In this document: piece by piece, positions 1 to 8,645 of the stretch
How positions within the stretch are numbered: position 1 is the first letter of the stretch
Layout of the letters: each line of letters opens with the position of its first letter
Assembly: GCA_019118905.1 (NCBI GenBank)
Contig: DWYA01000008.1
Coordinates: forward strand, 1-64,000
Reading direction: 5' to 3'
From: Ruthenibacterium avium
GTDB lineage: Bacteria; Bacillota; Clostridia; Oscillospirales; Ruminococcaceae
DNA length: 64,000 nt
The notes under the pieces: model-generated
Seen by the model: only the letters and a program-made list of their open reading frames with translations
Database searches by the model: none
What the model was told of the DNA's origin: nothing
Position numbers and translations under genes: made by a program

Positions 1-209
1 CCGGCGCAAAAAGAAAGCTCTTTCATATACTTTTAGGCAGTGCGGCGCTTTGCCTTGTTTTAGAAGTGCTGCAAATGCTTCTGCGCAGAGGCAGCTTTGA
101 CGTAGACGATATTATTTTAAGCGTGTTCGGCACTTTCTTGGGCGTTTTGGTGTTTCGTTTTACTTCTAAAGCAGTAGTAAAAGTTTGGCGAAAACCGGCT
201 GCGCAATAA
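1..209 (+). CDS. VanZ-like membrane protein, 3' end only
   Basis: The window opens inside this gene; about 68 C-terminal residues remain, ending at TAA 207-209. The visible part has a hydrophobic helix, then LEVLQMLLRRGSFDVDD, then a second hydrophobic helix (IILSVFGTFLGVLVF) and a basic tail. The E-x2-Q...G-x-F-D-x-x-D pattern between two membrane helices is the hallmark of the VanZ family, small polytopic membrane proteins; VanZ itself gives low-level teicoplanin resistance, while most relatives have no known role. The assignment rests on this C-terminal signature alone. Confidence 0.7.
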   Translation, partial: GAKRKLFHILLGSAALCLVLEVLQMLLRRGSFDVDDIILSVFGTFLGVLVFRFTSKAVVKVWRKPAAQ

Positions 210-236
210 AAAGTGACCAGTAACGTGAAAAAACAG

Positions 237-263
237 ACACCCCACAGCGCTTTTGTGGGGTGT
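237..263. terminator. Hairpin after VanZ-like gene
   Basis: A 9-bp perfect stem (ACACCCCAC / GTGGGGTGT) with a 9-base loop lies 28 bp after the VanZ-like stop and 18 bp before the next ribosome-binding site. There is no proper T-tract, so it may be a weak terminator or an mRNA-processing hairpin. Confidence 0.45.
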
Positions 264-292
264 GCTTGTCAAAAAGAAACAGGAGGACAAAC

Positions 293-1537
293 ATGAAACG
301 ATATCAAATCGCAGGGGTGTTATGTTTATTATTCGGCTTTTTGCTGTGCGCTTGCAGCGCGGCGCCTGAGTCGGCAGCCAGCGAATCAGCGCCAGCCGCT
401 GAGGAAATATCTTTGAAGGTAGTAACTCCTTGGTTAAGTACAGGGGATAAAGCCCCCGGCAAAGACGGCTTTTATCAGCTCGTACGGAATCCCCAGCAGG
501 GCAGCAATATGATTTACACAGATTATTCCACTAAAACAACAGTGTACTTGTGCAATCGCCCGGACTGCCAACACAACGATGAAACATGCCCTTCTTGGTT
601 TTCCTTTCCGGGGGGAGGTATCTTTTTAGATGCAAAAGGCGAGCACTTATTCTGTGCCATAAGGGGTGACAGTGAGCAGGAACAAGCGGAAACGATTTGG
701 AAAATGGACTTAAACGGAGAGAACAGGCAGGCGCTGTATACCTGCGCACCCAACGAAAGCTTAACTGATATGGCGATTTCGGACGGCACTTCTTTGTATT
801 TCGCAGCAGGGGTGACTGACCCGGAAACGTGGACGCTCAATAAAACGCTCAAACAATTGGACATCCAAAGCGGCAAGACAGAGGATCTGATGACGTATCA
901 GGACACAGCGTGGCTGTTCGGCGCATTTGAGGACGAACTGCTGGTGCAGATTTTTGACGGAACCTCTTTCCGTTACGATGCCTATTCCTTAAAAACGAAA
1001 ACATCAAGGACACTGCTTACTTATGACGAGAACGCCCGTTCCATGCCGTCGGGTGACAGCATCTATGTGGTGAAGCCCTTGACTGACAGTACAGCGGAGG
1101 TACTGAAATTCAACATTAAAACGGGGGAAACAAGTTCCCTTTGCAAAGACATACCTTACTTTGTTGATACCACGGCAGTGGGAGATATTGTGGATGGCCG
1201 CATGATCATCCATGCGTCAGACACGCGCGAAAACGACCCGGAGAAAATGAAAGTTTACTATTACGCAGTGAATTGCGAAACAGGAGAAATGACCGACCTT
1301 CCGCTGACTTATGAAATCGGGGAAACGACGGATTTTGTCAATGTGGTGGCGGAGACGGGCGACTTTTTTGTGGTCACATCCGGCACAGAAACCGTCAAAA
1401 GCATTGCAAATGGAACCGATGGCACGCCGTATGAACTGGAAGGGACGATTTTCATTTATTCCCTGATTTCTAAAAGCGATTACTGGAACGGACAGCCGAA
1501 TTATATCAAAATTGACAATTCCGCCATTAAGAGATGA
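293..1537 (+). CDS. Lipoprotein with CCHC-type motif, paralogue 1 of 3
   Basis: 414 residues. ATG 293 is chosen because AGGAGG at 281-286 precedes it by 6 bp; the in-frame ATG at 260 lies in the preceding hairpin and has no such site. Residues 1-21 form a lipoprotein signal ending LLCAC, so Cys21 should be lipidated and the protein anchored outside the membrane. A low-complexity Ser/Ala/Glu linker follows. The rest is rich in short beta-like repeats (for example DGTSLYFAA), as in beta-propeller proteins. At residues 87-99 lies C-x4-C-x-H-x4-C within LCNRPDCQHNDETC. It heads a tandem of three homologous genes, with paralogue 2 starting 25 bp downstream. The substrate is unknown. Confidence 0.8.
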   Translation: MKRYQIAGVLCLLFGFLLCACSAAPESAASESAPAAEEISLKVVTPWLSTGDKAPGKDGFYQLVRNPQQGSNMIYTDYSTKTTVYLCNRPDCQHNDETCPSWFSFPGGGIFLDAKGEHLFCAIRGDSEQEQAETIWKMDLNGENRQALYTCAPNESLTDMAISDGTSLYFAAGVTDPETWTLNKTLKQLDIQSGKTEDLMTYQDTAWLFGAFEDELLVQIFDGTSFRYDAYSLKTKTSRTLLTYDENARSMPSGDSIYVVKPLTDSTAEVLKFNIKTGETSSLCKDIPYFVDTTAVGDIVDGRMIIHASDTRENDPEKMKVYYYAVNCETGEMTDLPLTYEIGETTDFVNVVAETGDFFVVTSGTETVKSIANGTDGTPYELEGTIFIYSLISKSDYWNGQPNYIKIDNSAIKR

Positions 1538-1562
1538 TAACCATATCTGTGATATAAAAAAT

Positions 1563-2894
1563 ATGAGCTATACTTTGAGTTTTAAACATGTTGCAAATAA
1601 AATACAATTTGTATTAAGTATGACGCTGATATTGGCAACTATGGCCGGATGCGGCGTTTCTGGCACGCCTCAAACGGATAGCGCAGCACCTGTGCCGCCG
1701 GAACCCACTCTGGCACAAGAGGGTTCCGGCGGCGAGCCGCTTTTCTTTTTGGGTCAAGGTGCGCCGCTCGGGGATGGCGGAAAAGACGGCTACTACTATA
1801 TGAGCCAGCGCGCAGACGGTTCGTTTAATATCCACTATGTCGATTATGCGTCCCGCAGCGAAATTGTATTGTGCAATCGCCCGGAATGCACCCACGACAA
1901 TGAAAGCTGTACCGCATGGCGGCCATACGGCGGAAGCGAAGCCGGAGCCATCCCCATAGGCGATGGGCTGTACACCATTTTTTATGGCTCGGGGCAAGAA
2001 GGTGATTTTGCCCGGTACGGCGACCTTGCCAAAATGCGCATAGAAAAGTCGGCCCAAGACGGCAGCGGTACAAAGCAGCTGCTTGCACTAGAGCCTCGTC
2101 AAACGCTGGAAGGTGGTATTGCCGCAGACAGCAATACCCTTTACATGACGGTGCAGACAGTGGAGCAAGAAGAACAAGGCGACCAAACGCGCGTGACACG
2201 GCAGATTTATGCCGTCCATTTGCAGGATGGAACGGTTCAAAAAAGCAAAACCATGGAACAGACCGATTTGCAAATCATTGGTGCGGCAGACAGAAAGCTG
2301 CTGCTGCGGTATTATGATGTGGCGGAACAGTTATCCCAAACCACGATAGAGTACATGGTGTACGATGTAGACACAGGCGAAAGCAACCCGCTTGCTTTTG
2401 AGGGAACGATTGGCACGGGTGCGGTTTGCGTGAAAAATGAATTGTGCTGGCTGGACAAGGCACAAAACGCCTTCATCAAACTCAATTTTTTAGACGGGAC
2501 AAGCACAAGCCTTCCGCTGAACATGGAAATAGCCGGCTACGAACAGGTGCGGCTGAGCGAACCGTTACAGACATATGCCAATGTGTATTTATATGGAAGG
2601 GACGGCGAAGAAACCCGGGCGCTGCTTGCGCTGAACAGCGGCGAACTATTTCCGCTGACGATGGAGATGGACGCACCTGACGATGTACCCAATAAAAGCA
2701 TCAAAATTTTTGCACAGGTGGAGGACGACACCTTTTTGGTGGCACAAGGCTTGTCTTACGGCGAAGTAACTCTTTCTGCGGGGGCAGAGGAATCGCGTTT
2801 TGTGTCGTCCGTACAGTATACGCTTGCCATGCTGCCGGTGCAAAGCTGTCTTGCAAACAAAGCGGATTTTCAGCCCATTCAGCGGGTCAGCTAA
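1563..2894 (+). CDS. Lipoprotein with CCHC-type motif, paralogue 2 of 3
   Basis: 443 residues from ATG 1563. The start is uncertain: no clear Shine-Dalgarno is visible, and ATG 1512 or 1620 are alternatives. 1563 gives a basic N-region, a hydrophobic stretch and the lipobox MAGC. The mature part repeats the plan of its upstream neighbour: GGKDGYYYM, a YVDY segment, then LCNRPECTHDNESC with the same C-x4-C-x-H-x4-C spacing, followed by beta-rich sequence. The gap to paralogue 1 is 25 bp and to paralogue 3 is 33 bp, so the three are probably one transcript. Function unknown; a surface beta-propeller is inferred. Confidence 0.75.
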   Translation: MSYTLSFKHVANKIQFVLSMTLILATMAGCGVSGTPQTDSAAPVPPEPTLAQEGSGGEPLFFLGQGAPLGDGGKDGYYYMSQRADGSFNIHYVDYASRSEIVLCNRPECTHDNESCTAWRPYGGSEAGAIPIGDGLYTIFYGSGQEGDFARYGDLAKMRIEKSAQDGSGTKQLLALEPRQTLEGGIAADSNTLYMTVQTVEQEEQGDQTRVTRQIYAVHLQDGTVQKSKTMEQTDLQIIGAADRKLLLRYYDVAEQLSQTTIEYMVYDVDTGESNPLAFEGTIGTGAVCVKNELCWLDKAQNAFIKLNFLDGTSTSLPLNMEIAGYEQVRLSEPLQTYANVYLYGRDGEETRALLALNSGELFPLTMEMDAPDDVPNKSIKIFAQVEDDTFLVAQGLSYGEVTLSAGAEESRFVSSVQYTLAMLPVQSCLANKADFQPIQRVS

Positions 2895-2927
2895 TCCATG
2901 AAAAGAACACAAGCGGAGGAATTTGAA

Positions 2928-4211
2928 ATGAAACGAAGAACCTTTTGTTCTATTTTGTTAGGCATGGCGCTGCTGCTTTGTGCATGCAGCAGTGCGCCGT
3001 CCGGCGCGGCTTCGGGGGAAAGCGTACCCGCGGCCGGTACGCCGTCGTCAGGTTCCGAAACGAGTGCAGAAAACCCTGCGGCGCCCGGAGCGCTGACAAT
3101 GATTGACCCTGCCGGGTTGACGACAGAAAAGGGGTACTATCAGCTCGAATTGACAGGAACAAATGTGCAGAATATTCTCTACACCGACTTTGAAACAGGG
3201 AGCAGAGTGTTTCTGTGCAGCCGGCCGGAATGCACCCACCGCGATGAAAGCTGCACCAGCGTTTTGACAGGCGGGGGATATCTCTTTCCGCTCAACGGCA
3301 AAATTGGCATTTTTCAACGCGGCGGCACGAGTCCCGAGCTGCCCGATGACGAGCGAAAATGCCGTGTGTATCAAATGGAGGCAGACGGCAGCCAGCGCAA
3401 AGAACTTTGTTCGCTTGCACCCGGCATTGCGCCGTTCAGCGGGATTGCAGCGGATGGGGAATTCCTTTATCTGATTGCGATTATCGTTCCCGAAACGGAC
3501 AGCGGAAACGAGGAATATCAGCTGATGCGCGTGAGCTTGCAGGACGGCACGTCCACCGTGCTGAAAACCTTTGACGGCAATCTGCCTTACCTTAGCGCTG
3601 CATTTGACGATAAGCTGCTTTTGGAATACAGCACGGAAAAAGACGGCAGTTATGTGTATCAATGTTCCGTTTACTCTCTGGCAACCAACGAGGAAACCTT
3701 CTTTTACGAAAACGCCGTGCAGGGTTTTGTGCGGGATAACAAGGTATATACGATTGACCGCGAGGCCAAAGTGGTGCGGGAAGCGTCTGTGGACGGAACT
3801 ACACGCGAATGGGCAATTGACCTTGCCATCCCAGAAAATGCCTATGTTGACAACGGCGGCGAAGAATTTGTGCCGTCGGGATATATCGCGTTTACGGTGT
3901 TTGTGGACGGGGCAGGGCCGCGGTATCTGCTGAACACGCAGACGGGAGAGCTGACAAAATCCACGCTCAATTACACATGGTATGATGGCTCAGAGCGTCC
4001 GATTTATGTATTGACACAGGCAGGCGACCGCTTACTTGTCATCAACCACAGCGAGCTGGCCAATATGCAGTATTTGGAGGAAAACGGCGAGCTTTCGATG
4101 CGGGAGAGCATTCGCAGCACTTATGCTTTTCTCAGCGTGGAGGACTATCTAAACAATACGCCAAACTATACGCCTGTCACAGATTCACTGAGTGCGTTTT
4201 TTGCAAAATAA
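2928..4211 (+). CDS. Lipoprotein with CCHC-type motif, paralogue 3 of 3
   Basis: 427 residues. ATG 2928 is preferred over ATG 2898 because GCGGAGGA (2913-2920) is correctly spaced and the protein then starts MKRRTFCS with a lipobox LLCAC. A Ser/Gly/Pro-rich linker leads into TEKGYYQL, a YTDF segment and LCSRPECTHRDESC, the same Cys/His motif as in the two upstream paralogues. The rest shows repeated strand-turn patterns (SGIAADGEFLYLI) consistent with a propeller. It is last in the cluster and is followed after 18 bp by a strong terminator. The role of the conserved Cys/His site is not known. Confidence 0.8.
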   Translation: MKRRTFCSILLGMALLLCACSSAPSGAASGESVPAAGTPSSGSETSAENPAAPGALTMIDPAGLTTEKGYYQLELTGTNVQNILYTDFETGSRVFLCSRPECTHRDESCTSVLTGGGYLFPLNGKIGIFQRGGTSPELPDDERKCRVYQMEADGSQRKELCSLAPGIAPFSGIAADGEFLYLIAIIVPETDSGNEEYQLMRVSLQDGTSTVLKTFDGNLPYLSAAFDDKLLLEYSTEKDGSYVYQCSVYSLATNEETFFYENAVQGFVRDNKVYTIDREAKVVREASVDGTTREWAIDLAIPENAYVDNGGEEFVPSGYIAFTVFVDGAGPRYLLNTQTGELTKSTLNYTWYDGSERPIYVLTQAGDRLLVINHSELANMQYLEENGELSMRESIRSTYAFLSVEDYLNNTPNYTPVTDSLSAFFAK

Positions 4212-4229
4212 AAGCAAAAAAATCAATCA

Positions 4230-4253
4230 AAGCCCGATGATTGCATCGGGCTT
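4230..4253 (+). terminator. Terminator of the lipoprotein cluster
   Basis: A 10-bp stem (AAGCCCGATG / CATCGGGCTT) with a 4-base loop, followed by TCCGTTT, directly after the third lipoprotein gene. Its core (14 bp, 4236-4249) is repeated exactly at 4399-4412, on the far side of a MITE-like element. Confidence 0.85.
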
Positions 4254-4254
4254 T

Positions 4255-4395
4255 CCGTTTGTGAAAAAGCTTTGCTTTTTCACAAACTGTGTGCCTATTT
4301 CAAATGGAAAAGAGGGCTAGCCCCCTTTTCCAAGCCTTTTCCCCCTTGCAGTTTGGCTTTCTTTTGAATGAGGCGGCATTGTTTCGACAGTCTCA
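4255..4395 (+). mobile_element. MITE-like terminator-associated element, copy A
   Basis: About 141 bp with no coding potential. It begins with a hairpin (GTTTGTGAAAAAGC / GCTTTTTCACAAAC), carries a central palindrome around GGAAAAGAGGGCTAGCCC, and ends TTTCGACAGTCTCA. Copies occur at 27843 (same orientation) and at 21791 and 34611 (reversed). It lies between the intact terminator at 4230 and a decayed copy of it at 4396-4420. Peptides read from this repeat should not be annotated as genes. Confidence 0.75.
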
Positions 4396-4420
4396 GCAGA
4401 TGATTGCATCGGTTTTCAAG
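4396..4420 (+). repeat. Decayed duplicate of the 4230 terminator
   Basis: GATGATTGCATCGG at 4399-4412 matches 4236-4249 exactly, but the flanking stem arms are lost, so this copy no longer forms a good hairpin. Because both flanking genes are on the plus strand, only the first copy is needed for termination. Confidence 0.7.
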
Positions 4421-4487
4421 TTTTGTACTAACTTTATTTATTATACTAAAAGTACAAATTAAAATGTGGCGCAAAGCAAAGAAATCA

Positions 4488-4516
4488 TTGACTACACTAC
4501 CAAAACGGTATACAAT
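4488..4516 (+). promoter_or_regulatory. Sigma-A-type promoter of chemoreceptor gene
   Basis: TTGACT, 17-bp spacer, TACAAT, about 98 bp before the chemoreceptor start. The stretch 4421-4600 shows nothing else of note. Confidence 0.5.
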
Positions 4517-4614
4517 ACAGATAATACTGTAGCTAAGAATAAACAAGTTAAGTGCAGGAATTTTGCGGCAAAGAATAAAGCAGATATTGGGTTTGATTAA
4601 AAGGAGGTATCATT

Positions 4615-6198
4615 TTGAAAATTCATAAATTGATGTACATTGTCCTATCTTTTTTGGCAGTGGTGTCACTGCTTGGCACCATTTTCATGTTTGTAATGCT
4701 CAACTCCAATCAAGATAATGCAAAGGTGGTTAATTACAGCGGTATGGTGCGCGGCGGTGTGCAGCGCATATTAAAGCTGCATCTGCTGGAGCAGCCGGTG
4801 GACGACCTCGTCAGCCAAATGGATAAAACCATTAACGGCTTGCTTGACGGCGATGCATCCATGGGGCTGTCCAAAGCGGCTGATGCAAATTTTCGCGCAA
4901 AAATGGAAGCAGTTCGTACTTATTGGAACGACGAATTAAAAGCACAGCTGATTCACGAGAAAGGCGAGCACGACCCTCAGGCGCTTTTGGAAAAGAGCGA
5001 GGAATTTTTTACCATGACCGATGAAGCAGCTACTGCCGCCGAAGCCTTTTCTGAAAAAGGCATTTTGGAGATGAAAGTTGCCATTGTAGTTATTTTTGTG
5101 GTCAACGTGGCTTGCATTGTGTCCATTGGGCTTTTGATTAGCCGCCGTGTACTCTCTCCGCTGAAACAATTGGAAAACGGTGTAACAAAATTTGCGGGCG
5201 GCAATCTGTCGGCAGAGATCGACTATCGTTCCAACGACGAGCTCGGCTCTTTGGCAGAAAGTATGCGCGGCATGATGCACCAGCTGCGCGGCTATATTGA
5301 GGAAATCGAGTACCAGCTGCAAGAGATTTCGCACGGCAATTTGGATGTGCAGGTGCGTGCAGAGTTTCGCGGTGACTTTGTGGCCATTGAGCGTTCGCTG
5401 GAAAAGATTGTTTCTTCTTTGAACGATACCATGAACCATATCGGTTCCAGTGCCGAGCAGGTGGCGGCCAATTCGCAGCAAGTAGCCGTAGGAATCCAAA
5501 CGGTGGTTTCGGGCGCATCGCAGGAAGGCAACGCCATGGAGGCCCTGACATCGACGGTATCGGACGTCTCGGGACAGCTGGGTCAAACCGCCCACAATGC
5601 TGCCCGCGCTGACGAGATGGTGAAGAAGGTTTCCCAGCAAATCGAACGCTGCGGCGACCAAATGCAGCAGATGGTAAAGGCGATGGAGCACATTTCCGAA
5701 ACCTCGGCCAGCATTGGCAAAATTACAAAGGCAATCGAAGATATTGCCTTCCAAACCAATATTTTGGCGCTGAATGCGGCGGTGGAAGCGGCGCGCGCCG
5801 GTGCGGCAGGCAAAGGCTTTGCTGTCGTGGCCGACGAGGTGCGCGCGCTGGCTAATAAAAGCAGCGAATCGGCCAAGAGCACGGCTGCTTTGGTGAGCAC
5901 CTCGATGACAGCGGTGACAAACGGTACACAGATTGCCGCACAAACTTCCGATTTGCTGCGCGAAGTGGTGACGATGGCACAGGAGGTAACAGGAGCGGTA
6001 GACTCTATCACCGGTGCAACGGCGCAGCAGTCGCAGTCGCTGGAGGAAATTATGCAGGGCATTCACCAAGTGAACAATGCCATTACCAATAATATCGCGG
6101 CTGCCGAGGAAAGCTCGGCCGCAGGCGAGGAACTTTCCGAGCAGGCAAAAGTAATGAAAGAGCTGGTGGCAAAATTCCGCTTGAAACAAGTGGTGTAA
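4615..6198 (+). CDS. Methyl-accepting chemotaxis protein
   Basis: 527 residues from TTG 4615, with AAGGAGGT at 4601-4608 placed 6 bp upstream. The order is: TM1 (about 7-29), an extracytoplasmic helical domain of about 120 residues containing SGMVRGGVQR (reminiscent of type-IV-pili/PilJ-like sensor helices), TM2 (about 153-175), HAMP (about 176-230), then the long coiled-coil signalling domain. Its hairpin tip reads IEDIAFQTNILALNAAVEAA, the near-invariant CheW/CheA contact region. The protein should sit in the membrane and drive CheA activity. The ligand cannot be predicted. It stands alone, bracketed by its own promoter and terminator. Confidence 0.93.
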   Translation: MKIHKLMYIVLSFLAVVSLLGTIFMFVMLNSNQDNAKVVNYSGMVRGGVQRILKLHLLEQPVDDLVSQMDKTINGLLDGDASMGLSKAADANFRAKMEAVRTYWNDELKAQLIHEKGEHDPQALLEKSEEFFTMTDEAATAAEAFSEKGILEMKVAIVVIFVVNVACIVSIGLLISRRVLSPLKQLENGVTKFAGGNLSAEIDYRSNDELGSLAESMRGMMHQLRGYIEEIEYQLQEISHGNLDVQVRAEFRGDFVAIERSLEKIVSSLNDTMNHIGSSAEQVAANSQQVAVGIQTVVSGASQEGNAMEALTSTVSDVSGQLGQTAHNAARADEMVKKVSQQIERCGDQMQQMVKAMEHISETSASIGKITKAIEDIAFQTNILALNAAVEAARAGAAGKGFAVVADEVRALANKSSESAKSTAALVSTSMTAVTNGTQIAAQTSDLLREVVTMAQEVTGAVDSITGATAQQSQSLEEIMQGIHQVNNAITNNIAAAEESSAAGEELSEQAKVMKELVAKFRLKQVV

Positions 6199-6225
6199 AC
6201 AGAGATATAAAAATATTTTTCATCA

Positions 6226-6264
6226 CAGCAGGGCAGCTTTCGGGCGGCCCTGCTGTTGCTTTTA
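6226..6264 (+). terminator. Terminator after chemoreceptor gene
   Basis: A 9-bp stem (CAGCAGGGC / GCCCTGCTG) with a 12-base loop, followed by TTGCTTTTA, 28 bp after the stop codon. Confidence 0.8.
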
Positions 6265-6483
6265 TCTATTTTTGGCACAGCGCAAGGGCTTTGAGACAAA
6301 AAAGCGGCAAACTGGGGTTCAAAGGAACAATTCAAGCCGGCAGGCTTTTTTCATTTGCTTGTTTTGCTTGTGGGAGCTGCACGCATGTGGTACTATGATG
6401 ATAACTAAAATGGATAGCCCCGGGCACATCTGCCCACAATGGCTTTACAATGAAATCAATCAGAGTGGAAAAGGAGGCAGCCT

Positions 6484-7365
6484 ATGCTGAACGTAGAGCG
6501 TCTGTGTGTCAAAAAAGAAGGAGAATTTGAGGTGCTGAAAGGCTGTACCTCGGCAAAGCGGGCCGGAGTGAAAAAGCAGGACCGCGCTTTATACGAGGAA
6601 CGCACCCAGCAAAATTTGCAGCAGCTGGCACTGCTTCAGGAAAAGCTGTATGCCGAAGGAAAAGAAGGCGTTGTTGTAGTGCTGCAAGCGATGGACGCAG
6701 CAGGAAAAGACAGTGCGGTGAAACATGTCATTGGCGCGGTCAACCCGCAGGGGGTAGATGTGGTCAGCTTTAAGCAGCCCACAAAAGAAGAGCTGGCGCA
6801 TGACTACTTGTGGCGAGCGTTTCGTGCGCTGCCCCAAAGAGGCAAAATGGCCATTTTTAACCGTTCTTACTACGAAGATGTGCTGGTGGTTCAAGTACAC
6901 CATTTGGAAAAAACCTATCGCATGGCCGATCGGTGTATTGAGGAAGATTTTTTTGAAAAGCGCTATCGTCAAATTACGGATTTCGAGCGCTATTTGTACG
7001 AAAACAGCTATCGCGTTGTGAAAATCTTTTTGAATGTTTCCAGCGAAAAGCAAAAAGAGCGTTTTTTGGAGAGAATTGACGACCCGGCAAAAAATTGGAA
7101 GTTTTCCGCCGCGGACTTAAAAGAGCGCGCTTTTTTTGACCGCTATCAAGAGATTTATCAAGACGTCATTGATGCAACGGCGCGTCCGCACACGCCTTGG
7201 TATATTGTACCTGCCGATCAAAAATGGCTGGCGCGTTACTGCATCAGCGAAATTTTAGTGCAGGCTTTGCGCGAAATTGACCCGCAATTTCCGCAGCTGA
7301 GCGAAGAAGAAAAGAAAAACCTCGCCCAATGCCGCAGCCTGTTGACCGAGCAAAAAGAAGAATGA
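6484..7365 (+). CDS. ppk2: Polyphosphate kinase 2 family phosphotransferase
   Basis: 293 residues; AAAGGAGG lies 6-7 bp before ATG 6484. The protein has the PPK2 kinase core: Walker A at about 69-77 (AMDAAGKDS), the lid/Walker B segment IFNRSYYEDVLV at about 124, and the family sequence NWKFSAADLKER near 200. PPK2 enzymes move phosphate between polyphosphate and nucleotides in the cytosol. The N-terminal region and length fit the single-domain polyP:AMP/ADP phosphotransferase type, but class I, II or III activity cannot be assigned from sequence alone. It is monocistronic; 220 bp of non-coding sequence after the previous terminator leads in. Confidence 0.9.
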   Translation: MLNVERLCVKKEGEFEVLKGCTSAKRAGVKKQDRALYEERTQQNLQQLALLQEKLYAEGKEGVVVVLQAMDAAGKDSAVKHVIGAVNPQGVDVVSFKQPTKEELAHDYLWRAFRALPQRGKMAIFNRSYYEDVLVVQVHHLEKTYRMADRCIEEDFFEKRYRQITDFERYLYENSYRVVKIFLNVSSEKQKERFLERIDDPAKNWKFSAADLKERAFFDRYQEIYQDVIDATARPHTPWYIVPADQKWLARYCISEILVQALREIDPQFPQLSEEEKKNLAQCRSLLTEQKEE

Positions 7366-7392
7366 CTTAAAAAATGAAAAAAATAATCCAAT

Positions 7393-7410
7393 TTTAATGC
7401 GGCTTTAATG
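7393..7410 (+). promoter_or_regulatory. Direct repeat, possible OmpR-type operator
   Basis: TTTAATG occurs at 7393 and again at 7404, exactly 11 bp (one helical turn) apart, 78 bp before the PepSY gene. OmpR/PhoB-type regulators bind such 11-bp direct repeats. The regulator is not identified. Confidence 0.4.
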
Positions 7411-7487
7411 TTCAGCGTGTATCCTCATAGACAAGATAAAACACAAACCCCCTTCACAAGGGAACAAGATAAGAGGAGATGTTGAAT

Positions 7488-8462
7488 ATGAAAAAAATGT
7501 GGATCACTATGCTGGCATTAACGGCAGCCGTTTCTCTCACCGCTTGCGGCACAGCAGCTGCTGCTTCCGCTTCTCAAACTTCGGGTGTTGCTCCTGTGGC
7601 TTCTCCGTCCGGCAACGGTTCTACCGGTTTGGCGGGCAATACACAAAGCACCGATATTGGCGAAAGTGCAGCCAAGGAAATTGCTTTCACTGATGCCGGT
7701 ATCAGCGCCGAGCAAGTGCAGTATTTGTGGAGCAAAATGGATTATGACGACGGCAAAGCGGTTTACGATGTGGAATTTGTTGTGAACGGCGTGGAGTACG
7801 ATTATGAAATCGACGCAGTGAGCGGCACGATTTTAAGTGTAGACCAAGAGGCCGACAACTACCGCGCTGCCAACCAAACGGCAGGAACCCAAGCGGCTTC
7901 CCAGACGAGCGGAAATGCGGCTCCCCAAAAGACAACCGCGCAGAGCAATTCCACCGCACAAACAGCCAATCAGGGCAGCACCGCGCAGCAGAACAATTAT
8001 ATTGGCGAACAAGCTGCACAGGATGCGGCTTTGGCACACGCAGGCGTCAGCGCCCAGAACGTCAGCTTTGTGCGCACCAAGCTTGACTGGGACAATGGCC
8101 GCTGGCAGTATGAAGTGGAATTTTACGACCAGGGAACAGAATATGATTACAGCATTGACGCCGTAACCGGTGAGGTGCTGGGCTATGACTACGACGCAGA
8201 GTATTACACGGCCAACAACAATACAGCAGCCATGCAAACGGCCCCGGGCGCACAAATTAGTGCAGAGGATGCAAAGGCAATTGCCCTGGCACATGCAGGC
8301 GTTTCGGCACAGGATGCCCAGCGCATGGAAATGGGCTTTGATAACGAGCATGGCCGCTCGGTGTATGAATTTGAGTGGCATGTGGGCTGGACGGAGTACT
8401 CCTGCGATGTAGACGCAAATACCGGTGAAGTGGTGGGCTATTCCAGCGAATATGACGACTAA
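7488..8462 (+). CDS. Lipoprotein with three PepSY domains
   Basis: 324 residues. ATG 7488 is chosen over 7479 because GAGGAG (7473-7478) abuts the latter. A signal peptide ends at the lipobox LTAC. Three copies of a PepSY-like unit follow, each reading roughly A-G-(V/I)-S-A-x(2)-(V/A)... Y-x-(V/F)-E-F-x(4)-T/V-E-Y-x-Y/C-x-(I/V)-D-A-x-(S/T)-G. They are centred near residues 85, 190 and 280 and separated by Gln/Thr/Asn-rich linkers. PepSY domains are thought to restrain proteases or sense envelope state; here the protein should be surface-anchored. An 11-bp direct repeat upstream hints at two-component control, which is common for this family. Confidence 0.88.
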   Translation: MKKMWITMLALTAAVSLTACGTAAAASASQTSGVAPVASPSGNGSTGLAGNTQSTDIGESAAKEIAFTDAGISAEQVQYLWSKMDYDDGKAVYDVEFVVNGVEYDYEIDAVSGTILSVDQEADNYRAANQTAGTQAASQTSGNAAPQKTTAQSNSTAQTANQGSTAQQNNYIGEQAAQDAALAHAGVSAQNVSFVRTKLDWDNGRWQYEVEFYDQGTEYDYSIDAVTGEVLGYDYDAEYYTANNNTAAMQTAPGAQISAEDAKAIALAHAGVSAQDAQRMEMGFDNEHGRSVYEFEWHVGWTEYSCDVDANTGEVVGYSSEYDD

Positions 8463-8478
8463 GAGCTTACAAAAAGAA

Positions 8479-8506
8479 AAAAGGAGGGTATAGCCCTCCT
8501 TTTTTC
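8479..8506 (+). terminator. Terminator after PepSY gene
   Basis: AAGGAGGG / CCCTCCTT stem with a 5-base loop, ending in six T, 20 bp after the stop. Confidence 0.9.
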
Positions 8507-8610
8507 GTATTTTTTAGCTGAAAAAACAAAAAAAAGAGCGCATCGTGCACAAGAATTTTTAAAACGGCTTTTCGGGCTTTAGGCAACATTCTGAAAAGTG
8601 AGCTGCTTTA

Positions 8611-8639
8611 TTGATTTATTCTGATAAAGCGGTTATAAT
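8611..8639 (+). promoter_or_regulatory. Near-consensus promoter before possible ncRNA
   Basis: TTGATT, 17-bp spacer, TATAAT. No open reading frame with a ribosome-binding site follows on this strand before the terminator at 8793. Confidence 0.6.
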
Positions 8640-8645
8640 AAGGGT

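Noticed and set aside
4295..4546. Minus-strand frame whose C-terminus resembles that of the frame at 27884-28075 (GLEKGASPLFHLK)
   Set aside because: The shared peptide is only a reading of the MITE-like DNA repeat; no ribosome-binding site, and the similarity ends at the repeat edge.
4936..6189. 417-codon antisense frame inside the chemoreceptor gene
   Set aside because: A shadow frame created by codon bias in the MCP coiled coil; no start signals and no family resemblance.
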